64,000 bases of DNA from DYJK01 sp040755055 (GCA_040755055.1 JBFMBS010000018.1:25037-89036), one strand, 5' to 3'; positions 19,161 through 29,106 are shown, counted from the first letter of the stretch. Notes: a model not told the origin generated them from the letters alone. Numbers and translations are program-made.

Positions 19161-21382
19161 TCGTATCTAAATTCTGAAATTTCGTCTTCTGAAAAATTGA
19201 TAAGCCAGTTTACTAGTTCTAACTGTTCTATTAAAATATATTCAAGATAATTATTATCTCTAAACTTTAGTGCGTTAATAATGATCTTTTGAGCTGTATA
19301 ATAATCATTCAACAATAGATATCTTTTCGAAAGTTCATATAGCGCATAACTGGAATAGATGTCATCAACTTCATTTATATTTTTTAATTTATCAACAAAA
19401 GAATCTACATTTATTTGACTACTAAAATGTAATATATCAGGTACAGTATGATAATTAATTTTATCGTCATTCAAATTCAAGAGAATGTTTAATTTTTCTT
19501 CTCGTTCCCCATCTAAAAAGTTAAGCAGTAATTCATGCTCTAAAAGTAACTTGCGAATATAAGCTTGATTATTGTATTCAATATGAGCGTTTTGCGCTAA
19601 TAAGTTATTGTAAATTGAATCAGCATCATCCGACTTGTTGTTTCTAAACTTTATATCACCAAGTATAAGTTCTAGATTATAAATATATGGTGTATTACTG
19701 AATTTGTTAATCTCGACGCTCAACAATTTATCAGCTTCTGTTGGTTTGTCCATTTTTATTAATGAATTAATAACGCCAACCAATGAAGAGTATGAGTTTG
19801 AATATTGAAAAATTTTTCTAAATCGTTTTTCAGACTCTTGATAATCTTTCTCATTAAATTTCTGCCACGCTGCCTTTGTTTCAGTAGCTGCCGACCTGGG
19901 ACAATACTTCTTGAAAACCGGTACACCTGAAAAGTATAATCGAGCAGTATGATTATAAGGTATGATCTGCACACTATCAAGAAAAGCATCGTATTCTTCA
20001 TGGAGCTCGTGGTAGTCTTTCTTAAAACTAATGATTGGATCTCCGGTTCTGTAGTAACCTTTTACTTTTTCAACCCCGTATCGTTTAATCAAAAATCGAA
20101 AGAATGAACCCGATTTTACATAAGCAAATGCAGATGATCTCCCGAAGAAATTTAATCCTTTAAATAAACTTTCTATATCGTAATCCATACCGGAAGTTTT
20201 TGCAAGCTTGGAGATATAATCAACAGAATAAAGATCATATTTATTTACAACTGCGACAGCCAAACCTTCAATCATTGCCGGGTTTAAATTATGCGCAACT
20301 TTGAACGGGGTTGTACCAAAATTGGCTGCTACAATATGAACAATTTCATGTTTAAGTGTTTCATTGAATGTAGGATAATTCAAACAAATTTGATGAAGCC
20401 AGGGTTTAGCTACATCAGCTTTGCCGGCACCGAACAAATTCCTTTTTTGAGTTTCATTATCAAATATATAAGAGTTTATCTTTCCATCAATTTTTTCATT
20501 CAATGCTAACGATACTTTTTCGTAATAATACTCGTGCATCAACCCGATAAATTCAATCTTAGTACTATCAATCTTGTTTGAATAATGGATCTTAAAATTT
20601 TTTGTGACAAGTGTACTTGTAAGATACTTCTTTATTTGTGAGTGTGTAGTGGCAAAACCTAAATATGGTTTTATTGTGGTTGAAATAAGTACAATAATTA
20701 AAACACCTAACAAAACCTTGCTTTTACTGTAATTCCTTTTCAACATCCAATAAGTTGTAAATAGTAAAGATGTAAATACAATAATATTGAAAATTCTAAA
20801 GCTTACTAATTTAAAATCTACGGAAATATCTTCGTCATATATTGTCCCGGGAAAATAACCAAACACTGAATTGTAAAAATAGATTTGTGGATTAAAATAA
20901 AACTCAATCACCGGGAAGAAGATTATTCCAAGGAATGATATCACAAAAAAGGAATAGTAGTACCTTCCGAAAAAATATTTCGTTATGTAAGCGGTAACCA
21001 TACCAAAGTAAGCCGATGGAATGGTTAAAAGTAGAAAGAACAATATACCGTCACTAAGGGGGCAATTTGTAAATACAATGTTAGATAAGATGCCGCTTAC
21101 AAAAGAGATTATTAATAATATTGAAATCTTGCGTACAATTATTCGTATGGAATTTTTAAAATCTAAATTGCTGTAATATCTAAGTGTAATTATTCCACTG
21201 AATAGAAAAAGAATTATCGCGTTAACCGCAGAATATTCATAGCTGAATATTTTTGTCAGAGGGATCTGCGATAATATAATTTCTACAAATATTAGTATTG
21301 TGGAAATAACGTAAGACAAATCTAAATGAGAAAGATATGGCTTAATATTCAGTTGTTTGGACACGTTCAATATCGGCTCCAA
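19157..21382 (-). CDS. Membrane protein with gluzincin-type metallopeptidase domain and TPR-like tail
   Basis: The 741-residue protein has about seven membrane helices in its first ~245 residues. An extracytoplasmic domain follows with the zinc motif HEIVH (near residue 344, in TLKHEIVHIVAANFG), typical of the peptidase MA-like group. The last ~250 residues are helical, with TPR-like spacing. The substrate is unknown. The ATG at 21382 makes the gene overlap the 3' end of murA by 41 bases; a later non-ATG start is possible, since the first ~20 residues are not needed for the first helix. Position between murA and the CCA enzyme, in one operon with a sensor kinase, hints at an envelope role but does not prove it. 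Confidence 0.75.
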   Translation of the reverse strand: MEPILNVSKQLNIKPYLSHLDLSYVISTILIFVEIILSQIPLTKIFSYEYSAVNAIILFLFSGIITLRYYSNLDFKNSIRIIVRKISILLIISFVSGILSNIVFTNCPLSDGILFFLLLTIPSAYFGMVTAYITKYFFGRYYYSFFVISFLGIIFFPVIEFYFNPQIYFYNSVFGYFPGTIYDEDISVDFKLVSFRIFNIIVFTSLLFTTYWMLKRNYSKSKVLLGVLIIVLISTTIKPYLGFATTHSQIKKYLTSTLVTKNFKIHYSNKIDSTKIEFIGLMHEYYYEKVSLALNEKIDGKINSYIFDNETQKRNLFGAGKADVAKPWLHQICLNYPTFNETLKHEIVHIVAANFGTTPFKVAHNLNPAMIEGLAVAVVNKYDLYSVDYISKLAKTSGMDYDIESLFKGLNFFGRSSAFAYVKSGSFFRFLIKRYGVEKVKGYYRTGDPIISFKKDYHELHEEYDAFLDSVQIIPYNHTARLYFSGVPVFKKYCPRSAATETKAAWQKFNEKDYQESEKRFRKIFQYSNSYSSLVGVINSLIKMDKPTEADKLLSVEINKFSNTPYIYNLELILGDIKFRNNKSDDADSIYNNLLAQNAHIEYNNQAYIRKLLLEHELLLNFLDGEREEKLNILLNLNDDKINYHTVPDILHFSSQINVDSFVDKLKNINEVDDIYSSYALYELSKRYLLLNDYYTAQKIIINALKFRDNNYLEYILIEQLELVNWLINFSEDEISEFRYE

Positions 21383-22604
21383 GCAATCTTAACTTTTCTT
21401 CAATTCTTTGGTAACCTCTATCTAAATGATAAATCCTTAATACTTCTGTTACACCTTCTGCAGCTAAACCGGCAAGGACAAGACTGGCACTTGCGCGCAG
21501 ATCTGTTGACATTACTTTTGCACCTTTAAGCGATTTAACACCTCTAACAACTGCACTGTTGTTAACAATTTCGATATTTGCTCCTAACCGATTTAATTCC
21601 GGTACATAGCTGAACCGATCATAATAAATATTATCAATAATTGTAGAAGTACCATTTGCAAGGCACATCAAAGCTGCCCACTGAGCTTGCATATCTGTCG
21701 GGAAACCGGGATAAACTGAAGTTACTATATCGATCGACGAAATATTGTCTTCATTAGATAGGGATAATATCTTATTATTATAACTTAAATTAACACCGCA
21801 CAATTCCAGTTTATTTAATATAGCTTCGACATGGTCAATTCTAACGCCTTCCAATTCAATATTACTATTTGTAATTGCTGCAGCAACTGCTAATGTACCG
21901 ACTTCAATTCTATCAGGGATATTCTCTATAACTGTGCCTGATAATTCATCAACCCCTTCTATTTCTATCGATGTAGTACCAACTCCGTAAATTTTTGCTC
22001 CCATCTTCACTAAAAATTCCGATAATTGTATTATCTCAGGTTCGATGGCAGCGTTTACAATTAATGTAGATCCTTTGGCTAACACAGCAGCCATCATTGC
22101 ATTACCGGTTGCACCTACGGAGGAAATATCGAAATTGATTTTAGCCCCATTTAGTTTATTAGATTTTGCAATTATATAACCTTCTTCAAGTTCAATTTCA
22201 GCGCCTAATTTTTTCATTGCTTCAAGATGGAGATTGATTGGTCTAGGTCCCCATGCACATCCTCCCGGCAATGACACTTTTGCAAAACCATACTTCGCCA
22301 GGAGCGGTCCCAACACATAGACAGAGGCACGCATTTTTTTTACATGTTCGTAAGGGGCAATTTGACTAATAATACTCTTAGTATCTAGGATAAGTTTATG
22401 ATTGATAAATTCTGTGCCAACGCCTAAATTCTGTAAAAGTTTTATCATCGTATAAATATCATTTACTTCGGGAGTGTTGTAGATAGTATTTACATCGTTG
22501 TTGAGAAGGGTTGCCGGCATTAATGCCAAAGACGAATTTTTTGCACCGCTAACTTTTACTCTGCCTTTTAATTTTTTACCACCTTTAATAATAAACTTAT
22601 CCAA
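21342..22604 (-). CDS. murA: UDP-N-acetylglucosamine 1-carboxyvinyltransferase
   Basis: MurA transfers enolpyruvate from PEP to UDP-GlcNAc, the first committed step of peptidoglycan synthesis in the cytoplasm. The 420-residue length is normal. Visible hallmarks are the substrate-binding GAKNSSLAL (residues ~20-28), the active-site loop GGCAWGPRPINLHL with the fosfomycin-target Cys near residue 115, and LRASASLVLAGLAAEG near the C-terminus. The loop has Trp where Ile or Val is common. The gene starts 10 bases after the Ser/Thr kinase stop codon and its end overlaps the next gene, so it belongs to a four-gene operon. Confidence 0.96.
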   Translation of the reverse strand: MDKFIIKGGKKLKGRVKVSGAKNSSLALMPATLLNNDVNTIYNTPEVNDIYTMIKLLQNLGVGTEFINHKLILDTKSIISQIAPYEHVKKMRASVYVLGPLLAKYGFAKVSLPGGCAWGPRPINLHLEAMKKLGAEIELEEGYIIAKSNKLNGAKINFDISSVGATGNAMMAAVLAKGSTLIVNAAIEPEIIQLSEFLVKMGAKIYGVGTTSIEIEGVDELSGTVIENIPDRIEVGTLAVAAAITNSNIELEGVRIDHVEAILNKLELCGVNLSYNNKILSLSNEDNISSIDIVTSVYPGFPTDMQAQWAALMCLANGTSTIIDNIYYDRFSYVPELNRLGANIEIVNNSAVVRGVKSLKGAKVMSTDLRASASLVLAGLAAEGVTEVLRIYHLDRGYQRIEEKLRLLGADIERVQTTEY

Positions 22605-22613
22605 TTATTCCTC

Positions 22614-24518
22614 TTACTGAATTTTAAACATCATCCCATTAACACCCACTAAATACAAGTGTCCATCCGGGTTAATATCGATATCATTCATATTAGAATA
22701 TATTTGTGAATCAACCAAGTCCCAGTTTTCTCCCTTATCCTTTGAAACCATTATTGTACCTTTGCTTCCGATCAAAACAGCATAATCAGCCGAAATAAAT
22801 AATACCTTTTGCAAACCACCTATATCAGTGATTTTTGTTTCTTCCCAATGCTGCCCATGATCGGTAGAACGCAAAATTGTTCCGTCACCGCCAACTATCA
22901 ATCCATAGCCGGAATCTGTAAAGTCAATCGATTTGAAATAATTATCTTGTGAATGGTTTTCGGTTCTGCTCCAACTTTCGCCGCCGTTTTTAGTCTCTAA
23001 AATCATTCCGTTCCAACCGACTGCAAACCCGTGCTTTGAATCTATAAATGCTAAATCAAAAATTAAATCTTTAGTATTCGTAATCATTTTTTTCCAGCTA
23101 TAACCGCCATTTTCCGTTTTTAATATTACACCTTTATTCCCCGTAATGAACCCGGTATTGTCATCAATAAATTTAACTTTGAAAAAAGTATATCCACTAT
23201 ATGTTTGGACTAATTTTAATGAATCTAAATTATTATGTCCCATATATATGGTTGAGGAATCACCTACAACTAATGATGTGCCATTTGTGAGACAATAAAT
23301 ATCACTCAAATTAATTTTTCTGTTAAATTCTTTTTGTTTCCAGGTTAGTCCGCCATCATAGGATACAATCATTAACCCGGAATCGCCAACTGCCGCAGCA
23401 AATCTTGCATCTGCAAATGCAACAGAATTTAGATTACCTATTACTTTTGTTTCTACCTTATCAATCTTAGAGAATTTAAACTTATTTTCTTCTTTGGAGA
23501 ACAACGATTGAATGCTGAACTTTTTTAACTGGTCTAATTTATTGCTTGTGATAAGAACATTAACCTGTTTATAAACGAAATATGATAACCCGATTAAAAA
23601 CAATACAAATGCTACAAAAGCAACAGTTGAAATTGTCTTGTATGTAGTAGATCTTTCTTTCGTTTTCTGGAAATAGCTTGTGTACATCTTCGAAACAAAT
23701 TTATCAAGATCCTGAACTTCATTAAACATTTCTTCACAAGTGTTATAACGGTCATTTGGATTTTTTTCTAAAGCTCTCAAAATTACCTTATCAACTTCTT
23801 CCGGCACACCGGTTAATTTGGAAGAGATTCTTGGGGGACTTTTTTTCAAATGGCTGTCCATCACTTCATATTCACTCTGGTAATCGAATGGCGGTGTGCC
23901 TACGATCATTTCATAAACAGTACAGCCAAGAGAATATATATCGCATCTGTTTGTTACATCATCACTCTTAATTTGTTCGGGGCTCATATAATACACAGTC
24001 CCAATCTTGGAACCGGTTTTTGTCATATTCTTATCAAACAGTGATTTCGAAATTCCGAAATCCATTATCTTGGTAATACCTTCCTTATTTAAAATAATGT
24101 TGGAAGGTTTGATATCGCGGTGTACAAACCCCTTGGAGTGTGCATAACCAAGTCCTAACAAAGCTTGTTTGAGAATATAAATAACATCGTATAGATTAAA
24201 TCTCCCTTGTCTTTGTATAACTTTTTCCAGACTTTCCCCTTCAACGTACTCCATCACTATACCAAGCAAATCGCCGTATTCTATAAATCCATAAACAGTA
24301 ACTATATTAGGATGTGAAAGTTTGGCCTGATTTTTTGCTTCTCTCTTAAATCTTTCAATAAATCTTTCACGATCATATGTTTGAGCATTCAGCAGTTTGA
24401 TTGCAACGTAACGATCGAGTTTAGTATCGTAAGCTTTGTAAACAATTCCCATTCCTCCCTTACCTAGAACAGATACAATACGATAGTTATCGATCAGCTT
24501 GCCAATAAGATTTTCCAT
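22614..24518 (-). CDS. PknB-type Ser/Thr protein kinase with extracytoplasmic Ycf48-like propeller
   Basis: The kinase domain (~8-275) has the Gly loop LGKGGMGIVYKAYD, the catalytic Lys in VAIKLL, HRDIKPSN and DFGIS. A juxtamembrane segment and one membrane helix (~308-330) lead to an outer domain of Ycf48/BNR-type repeats ('G..G.I..S.D.G..W' repeated at least six times) that probably form a beta-propeller. PASTA repeats are absent. I chose the ATG at 24518 because the protein then begins MENLIGKLIDNYRIV, the normal start of the family; a TTG at 24545 would add nine residues. The gene heads the operon with murA, which suggests, but does not show, that it senses envelope state. The propeller ligand is unknown. 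Confidence 0.9.
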   Translation of the reverse strand: MENLIGKLIDNYRIVSVLGKGGMGIVYKAYDTKLDRYVAIKLLNAQTYDRERFIERFKREAKNQAKLSHPNIVTVYGFIEYGDLLGIVMEYVEGESLEKVIQRQGRFNLYDVIYILKQALLGLGYAHSKGFVHRDIKPSNIILNKEGITKIMDFGISKSLFDKNMTKTGSKIGTVYYMSPEQIKSDDVTNRCDIYSLGCTVYEMIVGTPPFDYQSEYEVMDSHLKKSPPRISSKLTGVPEEVDKVILRALEKNPNDRYNTCEEMFNEVQDLDKFVSKMYTSYFQKTKERSTTYKTISTVAFVAFVLFLIGLSYFVYKQVNVLITSNKLDQLKKFSIQSLFSKEENKFKFSKIDKVETKVIGNLNSVAFADARFAAAVGDSGLMIVSYDGGLTWKQKEFNRKINLSDIYCLTNGTSLVVGDSSTIYMGHNNLDSLKLVQTYSGYTFFKVKFIDDNTGFITGNKGVILKTENGGYSWKKMITNTKDLIFDLAFIDSKHGFAVGWNGMILETKNGGESWSRTENHSQDNYFKSIDFTDSGYGLIVGGDGTILRSTDHGQHWEETKITDIGGLQKVLFISADYAVLIGSKGTIMVSKDKGENWDLVDSQIYSNMNDIDINPDGHLYLVGVNGMMFKIQ

Positions 24519-24627
24519 AGAATAGTCTAAATTTTTATGAATCAATATAAAAAAATTATTGCCTAAAATTTTGTCTGTTCAAAAACAAATTAGAAATCTT
24601 TGCCTTCACTGAGTATTCATCTCCTTT

Positions 24628-24658
24628 TTTGATATTTCTCAACATTTAACTAATTTTG
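24628..24658 (+). promoter_or_regulatory. Bacteroidetes-type promoter for tRNA-Leu/tig/clpP
   Basis: TTTG (24628-24631), a 19-base spacer, then TAATTTTG (24651-24658) match the Bacteroidetes primary sigma factor consensus TTTG-N19-TAnnTTTG exactly. The -7 box ends 10 bases before the tRNA. It may also drive trigger factor and clpP, since no other promoter is evident in the 35 bases after the tRNA. Confidence 0.65.
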
Positions 24659-24668
24659 CAAGCCATTT

Positions 24669-24751
24669 GCGAAAGTGGCGGAATTGGCAGACGCGCTAGA
24701 CTTAGGATCTAGTACCCAAAAGGTGTGGGGGTTCGAGTCCCCCCTTTCGCA
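24669..24751 (+). tRNA. tRNA-Leu (anticodon UAG)
   Basis: An 83-base class II tRNA. The acceptor stem GCGAAAG pairs with CTTTCGC and is followed by discriminator A. The D arm is GGCGGAATTGGCAGACGC, the anticodon stem CTAGA/TCTAG encloses a CTTAGGA loop with anticodon TAG, there is a long variable arm, and the T arm contains GTTCGAGTC. CCA is not encoded, so it depends on the CCA-adding enzyme. It lies 35 bases upstream of trigger factor. Confidence 0.97.
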
Positions 24752-24786
24752 CAAAATTTTATTTCACTTAATATTATGAGGTATTT

Positions 24787-26082
24787 TTGGAAGTTAAAGT
24801 AAACCAGTTATCCGATGCTACTCAAGAAGTAGAAGTTAATTTAACATACAATGAAATCCTACCCGACATTGAAAAAGCCTATCAAGACGAAAAAAAGAAG
24901 ATAGAAATTGACGGTTTTAGAAAGGGTAAAGCACCTATTGCTATGATAAAAAAGCTCTATGGTGAAGCAATTGAATTTCAGGCAAGTGAGAAAATTGCAA
25001 CGAGCAAATTTTGGGACGTTGTCGATAAAGAAAATCTTAAACCAATCTCTACACCTCAAATAGTCGATATTGACTTTCAAAAAGGGGAAAAACTTTTTTT
25101 CAAAGTTCAGTTTGAAATTAAACCAAAACTTGAACTGAAAAATTATAAAAACCTTGAGATTGAAAAACCGGTTTTCAAAGTCAAAGATGAAGATATTGAA
25201 AAAGAAATTGATTATTTATTAAAACCCTATTATAAATTCGAACCGGCGGAAATTGTTGAGGGCAGAGAATTCAGAATTACAGTCAATCTTCAAAAATTAG
25301 ATGACCAGAATTTACCGGTCATCGGTCAGCGAAGCGAGAACATGGTTATCGATCTAAGCGATGATAAAGTTAATCCGCAAATTGTTGAGAACGCAAAAGG
25401 CAAAAAAGTTGATGAGACTTTTTTATTCACTTTTGTTGATGAACACTACCATGGTGAAGAATTACATCGTGAAGAATATAAATATGAATCTCAAATTGTT
25501 AAAATTGAAAAATTAATTCCGCCTGAACTAAATGAAGATTTGTTCAAAAAGATATCGAAAGACAAAGCAAAGACTATGGATGAACTGCGCGATATGTTTA
25601 GAAATAACTTTTCAGAATATTATTCAAAACAATCCGAGGAAATATTTACAAACAACCTTCTTAACGAAGTTGTAAAAAATAATGATTTCACTCCCCCACC
25701 CGGTTATGTTGAATCTGTTCATAAACGATTAATAGAGATTGAGAAAGAAAATGCTAAACGTTATAAGATGAAAGATGTTGATGAAAATGCAATAGCCGAA
25801 TATTACAAACCGCGTGCAGAATGGAATGCCAAATGGCAGATAATTTTAGAGAACCTAGCTGAAATAGAAAATATTAAAATTGACGATTCGGAGTTAGAAG
25901 AACTTGCAAAACAAGAATCTGAAAAAACCGGTATCTCCGTACAAAAACTTGTAAAGTACTATAAAGATACTAACCGGTCAGAAGTGCTGCGCGAAGATAA
26001 AGTCGTTAATTTTCTAAAGAACAATTCTAAAGCAAAAGAAGTTGACGCAGAAGAAAAAATTAAAGAGAAAAAAGGAAAGTAA
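24787..26082 (+). CDS. tig: Trigger factor
   Basis: This 431-residue ribosome-associated chaperone binds nascent chains at the exit tunnel. The ribosome-docking signature GFRKGKAP is near residues 43-50. It is followed by a divergent FKBP-like region (~150-235) and the helical substrate-binding C-terminal part (~240-410), then a highly charged Lys/Glu tail. The start is TTG at 24787, preceded at suitable distance by a GAGG Shine-Dalgarno-like sequence; no in-frame ATG fits the family N-terminus. clpP begins one base after its stop codon, the classical tig-clpP order. Confidence 0.95.
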   Translation: MEVKVNQLSDATQEVEVNLTYNEILPDIEKAYQDEKKKIEIDGFRKGKAPIAMIKKLYGEAIEFQASEKIATSKFWDVVDKENLKPISTPQIVDIDFQKGEKLFFKVQFEIKPKLELKNYKNLEIEKPVFKVKDEDIEKEIDYLLKPYYKFEPAEIVEGREFRITVNLQKLDDQNLPVIGQRSENMVIDLSDDKVNPQIVENAKGKKVDETFLFTFVDEHYHGEELHREEYKYESQIVKIEKLIPPELNEDLFKKISKDKAKTMDELRDMFRNNFSEYYSKQSEEIFTNNLLNEVVKNNDFTPPPGYVESVHKRLIEIEKENAKRYKMKDVDENAIAEYYKPRAEWNAKWQIILENLAEIENIKIDDSELEELAKQESEKTGISVQKLVKYYKDTNRSEVLREDKVVNFLKNNSKAKEVDAEEKIKEKKGK

Positions 26083-26083
26083 A

Positions 26084-26755
26084 ATGGATAGCAAAATTCG
26101 TTCTTATGCAGATTACTTAAACAAGCCAGAAATTTTTAATCAACTCGTACCGTATGTTATTGAACAAACCGGGCGCGGCGAAAGAGGAATGGATATTTTT
26201 TCTCGACTTTTACGTGAAAGAATAATTTTTTTGGGCACAGCTGTTGACGATCACATTGCGAGTCTAATTATTGCCCAGTTGTTATTCTTAGAAGCCGAAG
26301 ATCCCGAAAAAGATATTTATCTATACATAAATTCACCGGGTGGTAGTGTATCTGCCGGTCTTGCAATTTATGATACAATGAAATATATAAAATCAAAAGT
26401 TTCTACAATATGCGTTGGACTAGCTGCGAGTATGGCGGCAGTTCTTTTAGCCGGCGGCGAAGCAAAAAAACGTTCGTCACTTCCCCACTCTAAAATCATG
26501 ATACATCAGCCATGGGTAGGCGGTTTACAAGGTCAAACAATAGATATTGAAATTCACGCACGTGAGATGATCAAGACACGCGATACTATCTACCAAATTT
26601 TATCCGAACATACCGGCAAAAGCTACGAGCAAATATTAAAAGACTGCGACCGCGATTATTTCTTGACCGCAGAAGAAGCAAAAGAATATAAATTGATTGA
26701 CAATATACTTACTCATAGGGTAACACCTTCCGATAACAATAAAGAAAAGAAATAA
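26084..26755 (+). CDS. clpP: ATP-dependent Clp protease proteolytic subunit
   Basis: This 223-residue serine protease forms the tetradecameric chamber used with Clp ATPases. Catalytic residues are visible: Ser116 in GLAASMAA, His141 in MIHQP and Asp191 in DRDYF; 'INSPGGSVSAG' is also diagnostic. I placed the start at the ATG at 26084, which follows AAAGGAAAG and the tig stop codon at 26082; an upstream extension would overlap tig and add a basic tail not found in the family. No clpX follows; instead there is an inverted-repeat element and a peptidase gene. Confidence 0.97.
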   Translation: MDSKIRSYADYLNKPEIFNQLVPYVIEQTGRGERGMDIFSRLLRERIIFLGTAVDDHIASLIIAQLLFLEAEDPEKDIYLYINSPGGSVSAGLAIYDTMKYIKSKVSTICVGLAASMAAVLLAGGEAKKRSSLPHSKIMIHQPWVGGLQGQTIDIEIHAREMIKTRDTIYQILSEHTGKSYEQILKDCDRDYFLTAEEAKEYKLIDNILTHRVTPSDNNKEKK

Positions 26756-26769
26756 ATATTCCTTAACAT

Positions 26770-26921
26770 GAGGGTGTCTCAAAAGTATTGATCAAATAAA
26801 AAAATCTGCGAAAACCTGACTGCCGTCAGGCAAGTTCAGTTTCAATCAGAGCTTGCCCGCCGTTTTGTTGGCGGGTTATCAGCGTGCTATTATTTAAAAG
26901 AATTACTTTTGAGACACCCTC
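26770..26921. repeat. 152-bp element with 18-bp perfect terminal inverted repeats (family B)
   Basis: GAGGGTGTCTCAAAAGTA (26770-26787) is repeated as a perfect reverse complement at 26904-26921. The core contains a hairpin CCCGCC-GTTTTGTT-GGCGGG inside a 37-base stretch (26844-26880) that recurs in the element at 31548-31691. There is no coding capacity. The terminal GTGTCTCAAAA motif resembles insertion-sequence ends, so a MITE-like origin is likely. It sits between clpP and the peptidase gene and could also act as a transcript hairpin. Confidence 0.75.
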
Positions 26922-26952
26922 TTTTGTTCCAAAATTATTAATAGGTGTATTT

Positions 26953-29106
26953 ATGAAACTATCAAGACTGTTCCTGGTTCTCACTTTAACTTTTTTTAGT
27001 AACGTTTTATCACAAGAAAAACTACTTACTGTTGAAGATGTGGTTCTAAATTCATATTCAAAATTATTACCCAAAAATCTTAGGCAGTTAAACTGGCTTC
27101 CCAACACGGATTCATTTGTTTACGTTGATGGTAATGGCGATAAATCAGTGATTCTGAAATCAACTGCAGAAACAAAATTATCCGACACTCTTCTTACACT
27201 TATTGAACTGAATAGCCATTTCGAAAAATTAAGTGTAGAAAAGTTGAAAACTTTCCCTTTACTCTCATGGCAAAATGAAGATAGTTTTAATTTCTGGAAT
27301 AAAAATATTTACTATTCATATAATTCAAAGTATAAGAAGCTAGATAAAATTTTATCGGTCGATGATCAAAATGAAAATTTAACCCTCGCGCCTAACCAGA
27401 AGTATGCAGCATTTACAAAATCAAATAATCTATTTTTAAGCATAAACGATAAGACAATTCAAATTACAAATGACAGCGATACCAATATCGTTAACGGTCA
27501 AGCGGTTCATCGAAATGAATTCGGTATTAATGGCGGTATTTTTTGGTCGCCAAAATCAAACTATATGGCATTCTATCGAATGGATCAAACTATGGTGACC
27601 GACTACCCGATTGTTGAAATTCAGTACACACCGGCAAAGTTAAAAAATATCAAGTACCCCATGGCCGGGCAAACAAGTCATCATGTTACTATTGGTATCT
27701 ACGAAATTGCGACCGGCAAGACAACATGGCTGCAAACCGGAACTCCGCTTGATCAATATCTAACCAATCTATGCTGGTCACCCGATGAAAAATATTTTTT
27801 TGTGGCTCATTTGAACAGAGACCAGAACCACATGGAGATGAAAAAATATGATGCAGCTACCGGAAATTATATTAAGACTTTGTTCGAAGAAAAAGATAAT
27901 GAATACGTTGAACCGCTCAATCCGCCTATGTTTTTGCCAAATTCCAATAATAAATTTTTGTGGTTCTCGCAAAGAGATGGATTCAATCATTTATACTTAT
28001 ATGATATTGACGGCAACATGATTAAACAAGTTACCCAAGGAAAATGGGTTGCAACAGATTTTAACGGATTCGACAAAGACGGAAAAAATATTTATGTAAC
28101 AACTACAAAAGATTCTCCGTTGGAAAGGCACGTTTATAAAGTTAACATTGGAACTGGCAAGATGGTCAAAATCACAAAAGTGCCGGGTACACATAATGTC
28201 ATGATAAGTTCTAATGACAATTATTTCATTGATTCTTATACAAATATTTCCGTCCCACGAGTTATTAATCTTTTGGACAAGAAATATGATGTTATACAAA
28301 ATTTGTTAACATCAGAGAATCCGTTAGAAGAATACAAAACTGGCCAAACAAAAATCTACAGTATTAAAAACGATGATGGTGTTGAACTCTATTGCCGCAT
28401 GATTTTACCACCTGGTTTCGATGAGACAAAAAAATATCCGGTAATAGTTTATGTATATGGCGGTCCGCATTCACAAGGTGTTACCAACACTTTTGGTGTA
28501 GGACGCTACCATTTGTGGTTTCAAATGATGGCTGAAAAAGGATATATTATTTTTGAGTTGGATAATCGAGGTACATCGAACCGTGGAATCGATTTTGAAC
28601 AAGCTACATTTAGAAAATTAGGGACAGTTGAAGTCGCAGACCAAATGACCGGCGCTAATCATCTTAAATCACTTCCTTATGTTGATGCAAACAGAATCGG
28701 TGTTTACGGCTGGAGTTACGGCGGATTCATGACAACATCTTTGATGCTGCGTACAAACGACGCTTTCAAAGTAGGCGCATGCGGAGGTGCCGTAATAGAT
28801 TGGAAATTTTATGAAGTCATGTACACGGAAAGATATATGGATACACCGCAGACTAACCCGGATGGTTATAAAGAAGCATCATTATTAAATTATGTTGACA
28901 ATTTGAATGGCAAATTATTGCTGGTACACGGTACATCGGATCCTACGGTAGTTTGGCAAAACACACTTTCGTTTGCGAAAGCGGCTACACAAAAAAATAA
29001 ACCGCTCGATTATTATCCTTACATTGGACACGGACATGGTGTTGGCGGCAAAGACGCTCTTCATCTTTACAACAAGATCACAAACTATTTCATTGACAAT
29101 CTTTGA
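26953..29106 (+). CDS. Prolyl dipeptidyl peptidase IV-like (S9B)
   Basis: A 717-residue secreted or periplasmic peptidase. The signal peptide LSRLFLVLTLTFFSNVLSQ follows the ATG at 26953; an earlier in-frame ATG at 26884 lies within the repeat element and is rejected. Residues ~30-480 correspond to the DPP-IV beta-propeller, and the rest to the alpha/beta-hydrolase domain. The catalytic triad is visible: Ser in GWSYGG (~588), Asp in GTSDPT (~661) and His in GHGHGV (~694). It should remove Xaa-Pro dipeptides. There is no T9SS tag or lipobox. It is probably transcribed separately from clpP. Confidence 0.9.
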   Translation: MKLSRLFLVLTLTFFSNVLSQEKLLTVEDVVLNSYSKLLPKNLRQLNWLPNTDSFVYVDGNGDKSVILKSTAETKLSDTLLTLIELNSHFEKLSVEKLKTFPLLSWQNEDSFNFWNKNIYYSYNSKYKKLDKILSVDDQNENLTLAPNQKYAAFTKSNNLFLSINDKTIQITNDSDTNIVNGQAVHRNEFGINGGIFWSPKSNYMAFYRMDQTMVTDYPIVEIQYTPAKLKNIKYPMAGQTSHHVTIGIYEIATGKTTWLQTGTPLDQYLTNLCWSPDEKYFFVAHLNRDQNHMEMKKYDAATGNYIKTLFEEKDNEYVEPLNPPMFLPNSNNKFLWFSQRDGFNHLYLYDIDGNMIKQVTQGKWVATDFNGFDKDGKNIYVTTTKDSPLERHVYKVNIGTGKMVKITKVPGTHNVMISSNDNYFIDSYTNISVPRVINLLDKKYDVIQNLLTSENPLEEYKTGQTKIYSIKNDDGVELYCRMILPPGFDETKKYPVIVYVYGGPHSQGVTNTFGVGRYHLWFQMMAEKGYIIFELDNRGTSNRGIDFEQATFRKLGTVEVADQMTGANHLKSLPYVDANRIGVYGWSYGGFMTTSLMLRTNDAFKVGACGGAVIDWKFYEVMYTERYMDTPQTNPDGYKEASLLNYVDNLNGKLLLVHGTSDPTVVWQNTLSFAKAATQKNKPLDYYPYIGHGHGVGGKDALHLYNKITNYFIDNL

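Noticed and set aside
26884..26952. Upstream ATG for the DPP-IV-like peptidase
   Set aside because: It lies inside the inverted-repeat element and would place 23 extra residues before a typical signal peptide.
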